5,291 nucleotides of DNA, taken from the NCBI GenBank assembly GCA_040385525.1, contig JAZKHE010000012.1, positions 1-5,291 of the forward strand. Reading direction: 5' to 3'. Shown here in pieces: positions 1-5,291 of this stretch. Position 1 is the stretch's first letter; every line of letters begins with the position of its first letter. The notes beneath the pieces are model-generated. The model searched no databases. It saw only the letters and a program-made list of their open reading frames with translations, and was not told the DNA's origin. The stretch is from JAZKHE01 sp040385525 (GTDB taxonomy: Bacteria; Bacteroidota; Bacteroidia; UBA4408). Made by a program: the position numbers and the translations under genes.

Positions 1-1040
1 CGATAAAGACCTTCTACACATGGTTTGCACTCTTTTTGGGTAATAAAATTAAGTCGACTTGGTATAACTGGATTAAAACCATCAGCCTTTTTTTCAACTC
101 TGTAAGGTACAGTTACTATTCCCGTAGCCGCAAAAAACCCAAGCACTTGTTCATTTGAATCTGTTTCACTATAAATATTTCCATGAATATTTGCCGGTGG
201 GGTATCAAAAATACCGCCAGAATTATTGATTTGGCCATCTATTTCCTTCCAATAAATATAGTTTTCTTTTGTCAAGACTTTTTGTTCAACCTGCAGAAAT
301 GTTGAAAAAACCGTATTGTAAGGGAATTTACCGATAAATTGGCGATTTATTTTTTTGCCATTGTTGTATTGATCACTGCCCAAATAGATACAACCAACGC
401 AATAATTTACCGCCCAGCAGGGTTCGCAACAGATGTATTGACGATTGTCAGGACCAGTTTCTTTTATTTGTGCTGTTGCGAGGCAATAATCTATTGGGTC
501 ATAATTGGTGTAGTTCCATCGATAATAATCGCCAGTGGTTGCTGGGTCAATGGTATCTAAATACACATGAAACTCACCTCCAATAAAAACATTAGGATAC
601 CCCTTGTATGGCACATATTCGGTATAAATTTTATCAATAGGTATAGGTTTTTTAATTGTCTGCGGTGTCGACTTATATACTTTTTTATCACCTAATTTTA
701 TTTCTAAAACATAGGTTCTACCTATAACACCTTGTGTTGTATTGGTTTCAAATTTTCCATTACCCATATATGTTAAGGTTTCGGCATTACCCAAATTATC
801 AGAAATACTCACAACAGCACTAGGTGGTGGCGGTGAAAAATCGCTAGTTCCAAAAGGGCTACTTTGTTGGAGTATAACACTATAAGGACCAGGCTTATTA
901 CTGATTTCACCGTCTACTACCAATTTTCTAATGTTTGTATTTAGGCCAGCATCATACAAATCGACACAAGAGACTAACAACCAGTAGATTATAATAAGAA
1001 ATATGCTTTTTTTTGTTTTTTTAAATACGGAAATATTCAT
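1..1040 (-). CDS. DUF4249 family outer-membrane lipoprotein, 3' end beyond the window
   Basis: The frame is open from the ATG at 1040 to the left edge: 346 complete codons, no stop. The N-terminus has a Lys-rich n-region, a hydrophobic stretch (IFLIIIYWLL) and a lipobox LVSC with Cys25, so it should be lipidated by signal peptidase II. After it come the family-like 'KLVVDGEIS' strand, a PPPP turn and a beta-rich body. The middle carries a cysteine cluster (C204, C205, C208, C214, C217; CCxxCx5CxxC), and a further CxxC lies at C338/C341 near the edge; both are features I associate with DUF4249. The family is encoded next to TonB-dependent receptors in Bacteroidota and is thought to act as their surface partner, comparable in role to SusD; the ligand is unknown. 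It starts 37 bases after the receptor stop with no terminator between, so the two are probably cotranscribed. An in-frame ATG at 1049 would add three residues; 1040 gives the more usual signal-peptide length. Family members run to about 350-420 residues, so little is missing. Confidence 0.88.
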   Translation of the reverse strand, partial: MNISVFKKTKKSIFLIIIYWLLVSCVDLYDAGLNTNIRKLVVDGEISNKPGPYSVILQQSSPFGTSDFSPPPPSAVVSISDNLGNAETLTYMGNGKFETNTTQGVIGRTYVLEIKLGDKKVYKSTPQTIKKPIPIDKIYTEYVPYKGYPNVFIGGEFHVYLDTIDPATTGDYYRWNYTNYDPIDYCLATAQIKETGPDNRQYICCEPCWAVNYCVGCIYLGSDQYNNGKKINRQFIGKFPYNTVFSTFLQVEQKVLTKENYIYWKEIDGQINNSGGIFDTPPANIHGNIYSETDSNEQVLGFFAATGIVTVPYRVEKKADGFNPVIPSRLNFITQKECKPCVEGLY

Positions 1041-1077
1041 CTTGTTCATTTACAAAAAATATTACAAAATCTGTTTT

Positions 1078-3504
1078 TTAAAACTTGAAATTATACGTAA
1101 TTGAAGGTATTGCAGAACCAAAAACAGATAGCCTGTACGTTTTTGCTCGGTTGTAAAACTGAATTACGCTACTATTTTTTGTTTTAAAAAAAATGGAATA
1201 GGCATTACGTTTTGATAACAGATTATACACATTAAAAACCCAACTATGTTTCCAATGTTTTTTTGTTTGTTCGTTAGGTTCAATAGTATAGGCAAAGTCA
1301 ACACGGCTATAATTTGGAATTTTGTTTTGATTTCTATTGATATAATTTGGCACATATACACCACCTACAAAATATTTATCTACAGGATAGGTAATGGGCC
1401 TGCCTTCACTAAAGGTATAATTTAATGAAACATTCTTCCGCTTATTTACCTGATAGATAGTGACTACGTTGAGACTATGAGGCTTATTATAATTTGAGGG
1501 ATACTCAAATCCATTATTTATTGTTTGTGATGCGTCTCGGCTCATCAATAACAATATTTGAGAATAAGTATAGCTAGCCCAGCCCGTGAAATAACCAGTG
1601 TTCTTTTTAATCATTAATTCGGCACCATACGCCCTTCCAGTACCTTGAATCATACTTGTTTCTGGCGTTTTTTGTAGCAGCAGATTGGCGCCATCTTTAT
1701 AATCGGTAATATTATCAATTATTTTATAATATACCTCACCAGAAAATTCATAGGTATCGTCTTTAAAATTTTTAAATATACCCATTGAAATTTGATCCGA
1801 TATTTGTGGCTTTATATAGGCATCACTAATTTTCCATCGGGCAGTTGGCAGGGCTGCTGTGGTGTTTGAGATCATCTGAATATATTGCCTCATTTTATTA
1901 TAACTTAGCTTTATTGAGGTGTTTTTACTTAAACCAATACGTAGAGCTAACCTTGGTTCTAAGCCTCCAAAACTTGCAATTTTTTCCCCTTTAGTATAGC
2001 TTTTATAACCTGTTATTAACAAAGTATCTTTTGGTATATTTCCTTGATACTGAGCAACATCGGCTGGGCCTTTTGCTGTAAAATTCGAGTATCTTATGCC
2101 AGCCATAAACGTAATATTTTTCCCAAATTCAATTTCATCATTGATAAAACCGGCCAATTCTAACCCATTTTCTTTTTGCAAATAAACGCCGTTTAGCTCA
2201 GGCGCCTTGGCTGTAGGATTTAGAGAACCTGGGCTAATTGTATATTTAACTGCCGCTGCTCCAAAGTCGATCTTATTATGAGGAATTTCCAGAAAAAAAT
2301 CCAATTTTACTGAATTATAATGTACACCTGAATTAAGTTTAAATGCATTTGTGCCTTCGGGGTTTATAATATTTGCCTCATATAAACTACTTATCACACT
2401 CAAATTGCTAGAAAAAGATTTATTAAAAAAATGGTTGTATTTCAAAGTTCCACTGGTTGTTTGCCAGTTAAAAATGGTTGATGACGAATTAATTTCTGAT
2501 ACAGAAAGGGAATCACTCGCTAATTTAAATACATCTTTCCCTCTATAACCTGTAAAAAAAAGCCGGTCTTTTTGGCTAATTTTTGCTTCAAATTTGGTGG
2601 TAATGTCATAAAAATTTGCTTTCGTATCACTTATGTTTTTGTTTGGGCTGTAATTGAAAAGAAAGTCAGAAAATGAACCCCTTCCGGCAACAAAAAAACT
2701 CAATTTATCTTTTATTAATGGTGCTTCAATTATTAACCTGCTGGCTACTATTCCGATGCCTCCTTGAACTCCAAATTTTTGAGCATTGGCATCCTTTAGT
2801 TTTATATCCAATACCGATGAGGCTCTACCACCGTATTGGGCTGGTATACCGCCTCTATATAAACTCAGCTCCTTAACAGCATCAGGATTAAACACCGAAA
2901 ATAAACCCATAAGATGTGATGAATTAAAAATAGGTGCTTCATCCATCAGCACCAAGTTTTGGTCAATATTGCCACCTCTTACATTGAAGCCAGTGGCACC
3001 TTCACCAACTGTACTTATGCCAGGCAATAGCATAATACTTCTGATTACATCTACCTCACCCATAAATGCGGGAAGTTTTTTTAACGTTTTGATATTGAGC
3101 TTGGTAACACCCATTTTCACATCAGAAATATTATTATCCATTAAAGTTGTTTTTACTTCTACCTCTTGTAATTCCTTAAATTCTTCAGGCATTTCTAAAA
3201 CAAATATTTCAGTTGCTTTGCTTACTTGAATAGGGAAAATAGCCTTTTTAAAACCAGAATAGGATACTTTTAAGTTGTAATTACCTTTAGGTGCTTTTAT
3301 TTGAAAGTAACCTAGTTCATTGGTTCTAACAGTTTTATTTATTTCAGTAAATGTTACTGAAGCTCCAAATAAAATTTCTTTGGTTTTTTCATCGATTACT
3401 TTACCTGTAATTGTAATAATTTCATCTTTTTTTTGGCAGAAAATGGAATTGTTAATAAAAAAAATAAATATTGTAAATAATATAATGTTATATAGTTGCT
3501 TCAT
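1078..3504 (-). CDS. TonB-dependent outer-membrane receptor with carboxypeptidase-regulatory-like domain
   Basis: 808 residues, complete. Residues 1-23 are a signal peptide (KQLYN, then a hydrophobic core) cleaved near Cys23/Gln24; the lipobox is wrong for a lipoprotein. Residues about 30-105 form a CarboxypepD_reg-like beta-sandwich (ITGKVIDE, FGASVTF, GYFQIKAPKGNYNLKVSYSG). Residues about 115-240 form the plug: 'LPAFMGEVDVIRSIMLLPGI', 'GFNVRGG' near 172-178, 'LVLMDEAPIFN', 'FSVFNPDAV' and 'YRGGIPAQYGGRASSVLDI'. The rest is the 22-strand barrel, rich in alternating aromatic strands and ending in Phe808, the usual signal for barrel insertion. The protein would take up a substrate across the outer membrane using TonB/ExbBD energy. 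There is no STN domain, so no sigma/anti-sigma signalling is expected. This plug type is the one usually paired with DUF4249 lipoproteins, as here. The substrate cannot be read from the sequence. The start is the first ATG after the leader and gives a proper signal peptide. Confidence 0.96.
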   Translation of the reverse strand: MKQLYNIILFTIFIFFINNSIFCQKKDEIITITGKVIDEKTKEILFGASVTFTEINKTVRTNELGYFQIKAPKGNYNLKVSYSGFKKAIFPIQVSKATEIFVLEMPEEFKELQEVEVKTTLMDNNISDVKMGVTKLNIKTLKKLPAFMGEVDVIRSIMLLPGISTVGEGATGFNVRGGNIDQNLVLMDEAPIFNSSHLMGLFSVFNPDAVKELSLYRGGIPAQYGGRASSVLDIKLKDANAQKFGVQGGIGIVASRLIIEAPLIKDKLSFFVAGRGSFSDFLFNYSPNKNISDTKANFYDITTKFEAKISQKDRLFFTGYRGKDVFKLASDSLSVSEINSSSTIFNWQTTSGTLKYNHFFNKSFSSNLSVISSLYEANIINPEGTNAFKLNSGVHYNSVKLDFFLEIPHNKIDFGAAAVKYTISPGSLNPTAKAPELNGVYLQKENGLELAGFINDEIEFGKNITFMAGIRYSNFTAKGPADVAQYQGNIPKDTLLITGYKSYTKGEKIASFGGLEPRLALRIGLSKNTSIKLSYNKMRQYIQMISNTTAALPTARWKISDAYIKPQISDQISMGIFKNFKDDTYEFSGEVYYKIIDNITDYKDGANLLLQKTPETSMIQGTGRAYGAELMIKKNTGYFTGWASYTYSQILLLMSRDASQTINNGFEYPSNYNKPHSLNVVTIYQVNKRKNVSLNYTFSEGRPITYPVDKYFVGGVYVPNYINRNQNKIPNYSRVDFAYTIEPNEQTKKHWKHSWVFNVYNLLSKRNAYSIFFKTKNSSVIQFYNRAKTYRLSVFGSAIPSITYNFKF

Positions 3505-3546
3505 ATATATTTTAAAATCTATACATTATAAATGACGTTTTAGAAA

Positions 3547-3585
3547 CAAAATAATTAAATGTACCAATTTTTGGCAAAATAGCAA
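3547..3585 (-). promoter_or_regulatory. Candidate promoter(s) of the receptor/lipoprotein operon
   Basis: Two overlapping matches to the Bacteroidota sigma pattern TTG-N19-21-TAnnTTTG are read on the minus strand. The first is TTG (3585-3583), 19 bases, TACATTTA (3563-3556), with the last base off. The second is TTG (3577-3575), 20 bases, TTATTTTG (3554-3547), with the second base off. Both would give a leader of roughly 35-50 bases before the receptor ATG at 3504. A small dyad CCAA-N3-TTGG (3564-3574) lies between the boxes and could be an operator or chance. No Shine-Dalgarno sequence is seen; the leader is AT-rich, as usual in this phylum. Confidence 0.4.
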
Positions 3586-3617
3586 TATTTGAATTTTGTA
3601 ATTATCGTTTTTTCAAT

Positions 3618-3717
3618 NNNNNNNNNNNNNNNNNNNNNNNNNNNNNNNNNNNNNNNNNNNNNNNNNNNNNNNNNNNNNNNNNNNNNNNNNNNNNNNNNNN
3701 NNNNNNNNNNNNNNNNN
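3618..3717. other. Assembly gap of exactly 100 N
   Basis: There are one hundred consecutive N. That number is the common placeholder for a gap of unknown length between scaffolded contigs. True distance, and even adjacency, of the two sides is therefore uncertain. A minus-strand reading frame that seems to cross it (from 3886) has no meaning through the gap. Confidence 0.97.
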
Positions 3718-3951
3718 GTACAACACTAAACCTGTTGATAACTAAGCTAAAAAAGATGTTGTAAAGGCAAAATATCAGCAGTGCTAGTTGGTGGAGGAAA
3801 AAGGGAAAAATATTAAATTTAAATATTTTTGTTAGGCTGATTTTACAGGTTAAATGGTGGGTAAATATTTTATATTTGGTGGCCATTTGTAAGTTTTTAG
3901 TTTTATTGTAATTTTAACTCTTATACTTCGAAATATTGTTGGAGATTGTTG
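3718..3951. other. Intergenic stretch, no convincing gene
   Basis: Stops are frequent in the plus frames. The only longer frame (minus, from 3886 into the gap) is a Phe/Ile/Leu-rich string of the kind AT-rich DNA gives by chance. An AT-only imperfect dyad lies at 3806-3830, with 9-base arms AAAAATATT/AATATTTTT; it lacks the GC-rich stem of a good terminator. A short tandem ATTGTTGGA, one base, ATTGTTGGA lies at 3935-3953, directly before the repeat copy that starts at 3952. I see no tRNA or other known RNA here. Confidence 0.6.
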
Positions 3952-4003
3952 GATAAGCAGCCAGCCAGCCGTTGATAGTTTTCATCAGGCAGAAAAGGAA
4001 TAT
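3952..4003 (+). repeat. Left copy of an inverted dispersed repeat
   Basis: Compared by eye with the reverse complement of 4931-4976. GATAAGCA (3952-3959) matches 8 of 8. After a 6-base insertion here (3960-3965, within a short CAGC triplication), 3966-4003 matches 4968-4931 at 31 of 38 positions without further gaps. The shared core includes GCCGTTG, TAGTTTT, TCAGGC and GAAAAGG. The two copies lie about 0.9 kb apart and point towards each other around the secreted-protein gene. Whether the element is coding or structural cannot be settled from two copies. Confidence 0.72.
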
Positions 4004-4033
4004 TAGGATATATCTTATATTATTGATGAAAAC
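3978..4033. repeat. Perfect 10-base inverted repeat, 36-base spacer
   Basis: GTTTTCATCA at 3978-3987 is the exact reverse complement of TGATGAAAAC at 4024-4033. The spacer holds a further palindrome GATATATC (4007-4014) with weak pairing around it, so the single strand could fold into an interrupted long hairpin. The left arm overlaps the left copy of the dispersed repeat. No T-tract follows on either strand, so it does not look like a terminator. Confidence 0.5.
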
Positions 4034-4132
4034 ATAAAAACTACAACAGGGAGCTTAGTAGTTACCGATAGGTTTTACGTTAACCAAACCAAAAAAAAAC
4101 TACTAGTTAGATAAATTAAATAAAAACACATT

Positions 4133-4140
4133 TAATTTTG
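4133..4140 (+). promoter_or_regulatory. -7 promoter element of the secreted-protein gene
   Basis: TAATTTTG is an exact match to the Bacteroidota -7 consensus TAnnTTTG. Transcription would begin around 4146-4148, leaving a very short A/T-rich leader before the ATG at 4166. A -33 TTG at the expected distance is missing; TTA at 4107-4109 is the nearest and is 23 bases off. The upstream A/T-rich tract may compensate. Confidence 0.5.
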
Positions 4141-4165
4141 TTATTTACCTAAAAAAATAAAAATT

Positions 4166-4861
4166 ATGAAAAAATATATTGGTATTTGTATATTAAATTT
4201 TGTTTGTTACTATTCTAATTGCCAATCAATTGACAACAAGGTAGATGGCCTAACGTTCCAGAATTATTTGCTTGATATAAGAGATAAATCGATAGAAAGA
4301 CCTTTTTTTGAAAACGATGCCAATATTGTGGGCTCACCTTTTTTGAATAGTGAATTTGAAATTGGAGAAGTATTAACAAAAAATGGATTATTTAAAGGTG
4401 TTAAATTGAAATATAATATTTTGAATGATACTTTTTTAACAGAAGTTAATGGAAGATTACTTTATTTGGAAGCTACAGACTACGTAAAAAAAGTGAGCTT
4501 TAATAATAATATTTTTTTAGTAAAAAACGTACCAAACTCAAAAAAAAATAATAATTTTTTAATGCTGCTTGATAGTAATAAAGTTTCACTTTATTGTAAA
4601 AAAAATAAAATTTTTAAAGATGCTGAACCTGCAAGAGCTATGGAATCCAGACCAAAACCAGCTTCATTTATTGATAAGCCAATTCAATATTTTGTTCAGT
4701 TGGGCATGAACCCATTAATACAAATTAATAATCTCAAAGATTTACATGATATTTTCCCTATGGAGAAGGAAATAAAGCAATACGTGAAGGAAAATGATTT
4801 AAATTTTAAAAAGGAAACGGATTTGATTAAAATTATGCAGTTTTGCGGACAAAATAAATAA
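4166..4861 (+). CDS. Secreted protein of unknown function (231 residues)
   Basis: A complete frame from ATG 4166 to TAA 4861, with a -7 element just upstream. Residues 1-19 look like a signal peptide (KKYIGICILNFVCYY), with cleavage near Cys19-Gln-Ser. The Cys lacks a lipobox (YSNC), so periplasmic or secreted is likelier than lipidated. I do not recognise a named family. Residues about 56-100 (GSPFL, GEVLTKNG, GVKLKYNILND) resemble a beta-strand module I recall from uncharacterised Bacteroidota exported proteins. The C-terminus (about 175-226: YFVQLGMNPLIQI, then IFPMEKEIKQYVKEN and LIKIMQF) looks like the helical tail of the same proteins, predicted amphipathic. The gene is much more AT-rich than the receptor operon, with a stretch at 4501-4560 holding only 7 G or C in 60, and it has long A runs. 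It stands alone, converging on the Der-like gene, and is flanked by inverted repeat copies. No catalytic motif is visible. Confidence 0.85.
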   Translation: MKKYIGICILNFVCYYSNCQSIDNKVDGLTFQNYLLDIRDKSIERPFFENDANIVGSPFLNSEFEIGEVLTKNGLFKGVKLKYNILNDTFLTEVNGRLLYLEATDYVKKVSFNNNIFLVKNVPNSKKNNNFLMLLDSNKVSLYCKKNKIFKDAEPARAMESRPKPASFIDKPIQYFVQLGMNPLIQINNLKDLHDIFPMEKEIKQYVKENDLNFKKETDLIKIMQFCGQNK

Positions 4862-4870
4862 ATTTTTAAT

Positions 4871-4978
4871 TCAATTTAATTTTAAAATTGTAAATCGTAC
4901 AAATACTGACCTAGGTGTTGGCATGTTTTTATAAACCTTTTCAGCCTGAAAAAAACTACCAACGGCGGTGCTTATCAT
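4871..4978 (-). CDS. Mini-ORF of 35 codons within the right repeat copy
   Basis: ATG at 4978, TGA at 4871-4873; the frame is also open upstream to a TAG at 4997-4999. The product would be a small basic peptide (MISTAVGSFFQAEKVY, then KNMPTPRSVFVRF and a short tail) with no signal peptide or transmembrane segment. Residues 2-16 resemble the interrupted frame at 3953-4003. Since the similarity is also high at nucleotide level, this may be non-coding repeat DNA that happens to be open rather than a translated gene. It lies on the opposite strand to the secreted-protein gene, ten bases past that gene's stop. No promoter is evident. Confidence 0.25.
   Translation of the reverse strand: MISTAVGSFFQAEKVYKNMPTPRSVFVRFTILKLN
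4931..4976 (-). repeat. Right copy of the inverted dispersed repeat
   Basis: Read on the minus strand, it begins GATAAGCA (4976-4969) and runs through GCCGTTGGTAG, a T7 run, CAGGC and GAAAAGG to TAT (4931). It matches the plus-strand sequence at 3952-4003 with one 6-base gap and 7 mismatches in 38 aligned bases after the gap. The repeat boundaries are where my alignment fails; the true element could be longer on either side. Confidence 0.72.
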
Positions 4979-5065
4979 TGAATTGGGAGGCTGCGACTAA
5001 AAGAGTGAAAGTGTTTATAATTACAACCAAAAAAGTAATTTAATAGCCCGAAAAGTTAGTTGCTA

Positions 5066-5154
5066 ACCCTGATGGTAGTAGAAAGCCTTTTTGCTGGCGT
5101 GCGTTCGGCTAAGCTCAGCAACAAGCCGCAAAAAGCTTGGAACGGACAGCGGGT
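5066..5154. repeat. GC-rich structured intergenic element, possibly an RNA or REP-like repeat
   Basis: About 54 % G+C by my count, against a very AT-rich background. Outer arms ACCC (5066-5069) and GGGT (5151-5154) can pair. Inside, AAGCCTTTTTGCTGGC (5083-5098) pairs with GCCGCAAAAAGCTT (5125-5138) as 14 base pairs with two single-base bulges. The loop (5099-5124) can form a further small hairpin (GTT, GCT with AGC, AAC). From memory, intergenic elements of the pattern 'CCCTGATGG - hairpin - GGACAGCGGG' are dispersed in Bacteroidota genomes; this is unverified here. It lies between two convergent genes and has no U-tract, so it is not an ordinary terminator. Its strand is unknown. Confidence 0.6.
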
Positions 5155-5202
5155 ATCAAGCCAGTAAATAGCCCATTTATTTTGTTCCAAATTCATAATC
5201 TC

Positions 5203-5233
5203 AAAAAAATAGGGGCAAATAAATTTGCCCCTA
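5203..5233 (-). terminator. Intrinsic terminator of the Der-like gene
   Basis: Read on the minus strand, TAGGGGCAAAT pairs perfectly with ATTTGCCCCTA (5233 to 5210): 11 base pairs around a two-base loop, or 10 around four. It is followed by seven T (from A7 at 5203-5209). It begins four bases after the stop codon of the minus-strand gene. On the plus strand it lacks a T-tract, so it should act mainly leftwards, although the stem may also slow transcription coming from the convergent gene. Confidence 0.9.
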
Positions 5234-5237
5234 AAGA

Positions 5238-5291
5238 TTATTTCTGCCTAAAAAAGCATTGAATAGGTACCCCTTGAAATCCAAAGTGCTC
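5238..5291 (-). CDS. der: Ribosome-assembly GTPase Der (EngA), last 17 codons only
   Basis: From the right edge the minus strand reads EHFGFQGVPIQCFFRQK and then TAA (5240-5238). The ending 'F.F.GVPI...FRK/QK' is the highly characteristic C-terminus of Der/EngA, the tandem-GTPase protein with a C-terminal KH-like domain that assists maturation of the 50S ribosomal subunit in the cytoplasm. Only the very end of the KH-like domain is present; the GTPase domains (family length about 435 residues) would lie beyond the window. A strong terminator immediately downstream supports a real gene end. The short match means another protein with a similar tail cannot be fully excluded. Confidence 0.78.
   Translation of the reverse strand, partial: EHFGFQGVPIQCFFRQK

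Larger units (their letters stand above)
3893..4114 (+). pseudogene. Possible decayed reading frame with one internal TAG
   Basis: This frame is open from 3893 to the TAA at 4112-4114 except for a single TAG at 4004-4006, and has no obvious ATG at its beginning. Before the TAG it reads ...WISSQPAVDSFHQAEKEY; after it comes a protein-like stretch (DISYIIDENIKTT, then SLVVTDRFYVNQ) ending in a Lys-rich tail. The part before the TAG resembles the mini-ORF at 4978-4871 (pattern AVxSFxQAEKxY). The stretch is less AT-rich than its surroundings. It may be the relic of a gene or of a mobile element, or a repeat that only looks coding. No family is recognised. Confidence 0.25.

Noticed and set aside
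339..560. Plus-strand open frame of 73 codons
   Set aside because: It is antisense to the DUF4249 cysteine-cluster region, whose minus frame is open over the full 1040 bases and matches a known family.
2786..3229. Plus-strand open frame of 147 codons
   Set aside because: It lies antisense inside the well-supported receptor gene, over the conserved plug region, and its product looks like nothing known.
3733..3741. TGTTGATAA, one base from the DnaA box TGTGGATAA
   Set aside because: Only a single clear site is present, with no cluster, no AT-rich unwinding region tied to it and no replication genes nearby.
3806..3830. Long AT-only imperfect palindrome as a terminator or operator
   Set aside because: It contains no G or C, such dyads are expected in sequence of this composition, and it is not placed at the end of a visible gene.
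3602..3886. Minus-strand reading frame of 94 codons running through the N gap
   Set aside because: Over a third of it is N, the gap length is arbitrary, and the readable part is a Phe/Leu/Ile-rich string typical of AT-rich non-coding DNA.
3505..4165. CRISPR array, tRNA or toxin-antitoxin module in the long intergenic region
   Set aside because: There are no regularly spaced repeats, no cloverleaf, and no paired small genes; only the isolated repeats and dyads listed above are seen.
4872..4890. CAATTT / AAATTG dyad just after the secreted-protein stop as a terminator
   Set aside because: The stem is six A/T-rich base pairs without a following T-tract, so it is too weak to call.

Overview
The window looks like an AT-rich draft scaffold from a member of the Bacteroidota. 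The evidence is an outer-membrane TonB-dependent receptor of the carboxypeptidase-regulatory-domain type, followed by a DUF4249 lipoprotein (a pairing known from this phylum), starts without Shine-Dalgarno sequences, and TAnnTTTG-like promoter elements. The order within the phylum cannot be fixed from this sequence. A run of exactly 100 N at 3618-3717 is a scaffold-gap placeholder, so the left block (1-3617) and right block (3718-5291) may not be truly adjacent.

Left block, minus strand: an 808-residue TonB-dependent receptor (3504 to 1078) and, 37 bases downstream, a DUF4249 outer-membrane lipoprotein (1040 running off the left edge; 346 complete codons present). They very probably form one transcript and one outer-membrane uptake complex whose substrate is not indicated. 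Two candidate promoters lie just upstream of the receptor.

Right block: about 450 bases without a convincing intact gene, then a plus-strand gene (4166-4861) for a secreted protein of unknown function with a near-perfect -7 element in front. It converges on the last 17 codons of a minus-strand gene (5291 to 5238), whose C-terminus matches that of the ribosome-assembly GTPase Der (EngA). A strong intrinsic terminator sits four bases after its stop.

The most interesting part is the non-coding sequence around the secreted-protein gene. Two related repeats of about 46-52 bases lie in inverted orientation on either side of it (3952-4003 plus, 4931-4976 minus). Each sits in a short reading frame with the shared pattern AVxSFxQAEKxY; the left frame is interrupted by a TAG and the right one is a 35-codon mini-ORF. 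Beyond the right copy is a GC-rich, strongly structured element of about 89 bases (5066-5154), bracketed by an 8-base direct repeat. Together they suggest small dispersed elements and their relics around a variable cargo gene. No CRISPR array, rRNA, tRNA, transposase gene or defence system is visible.
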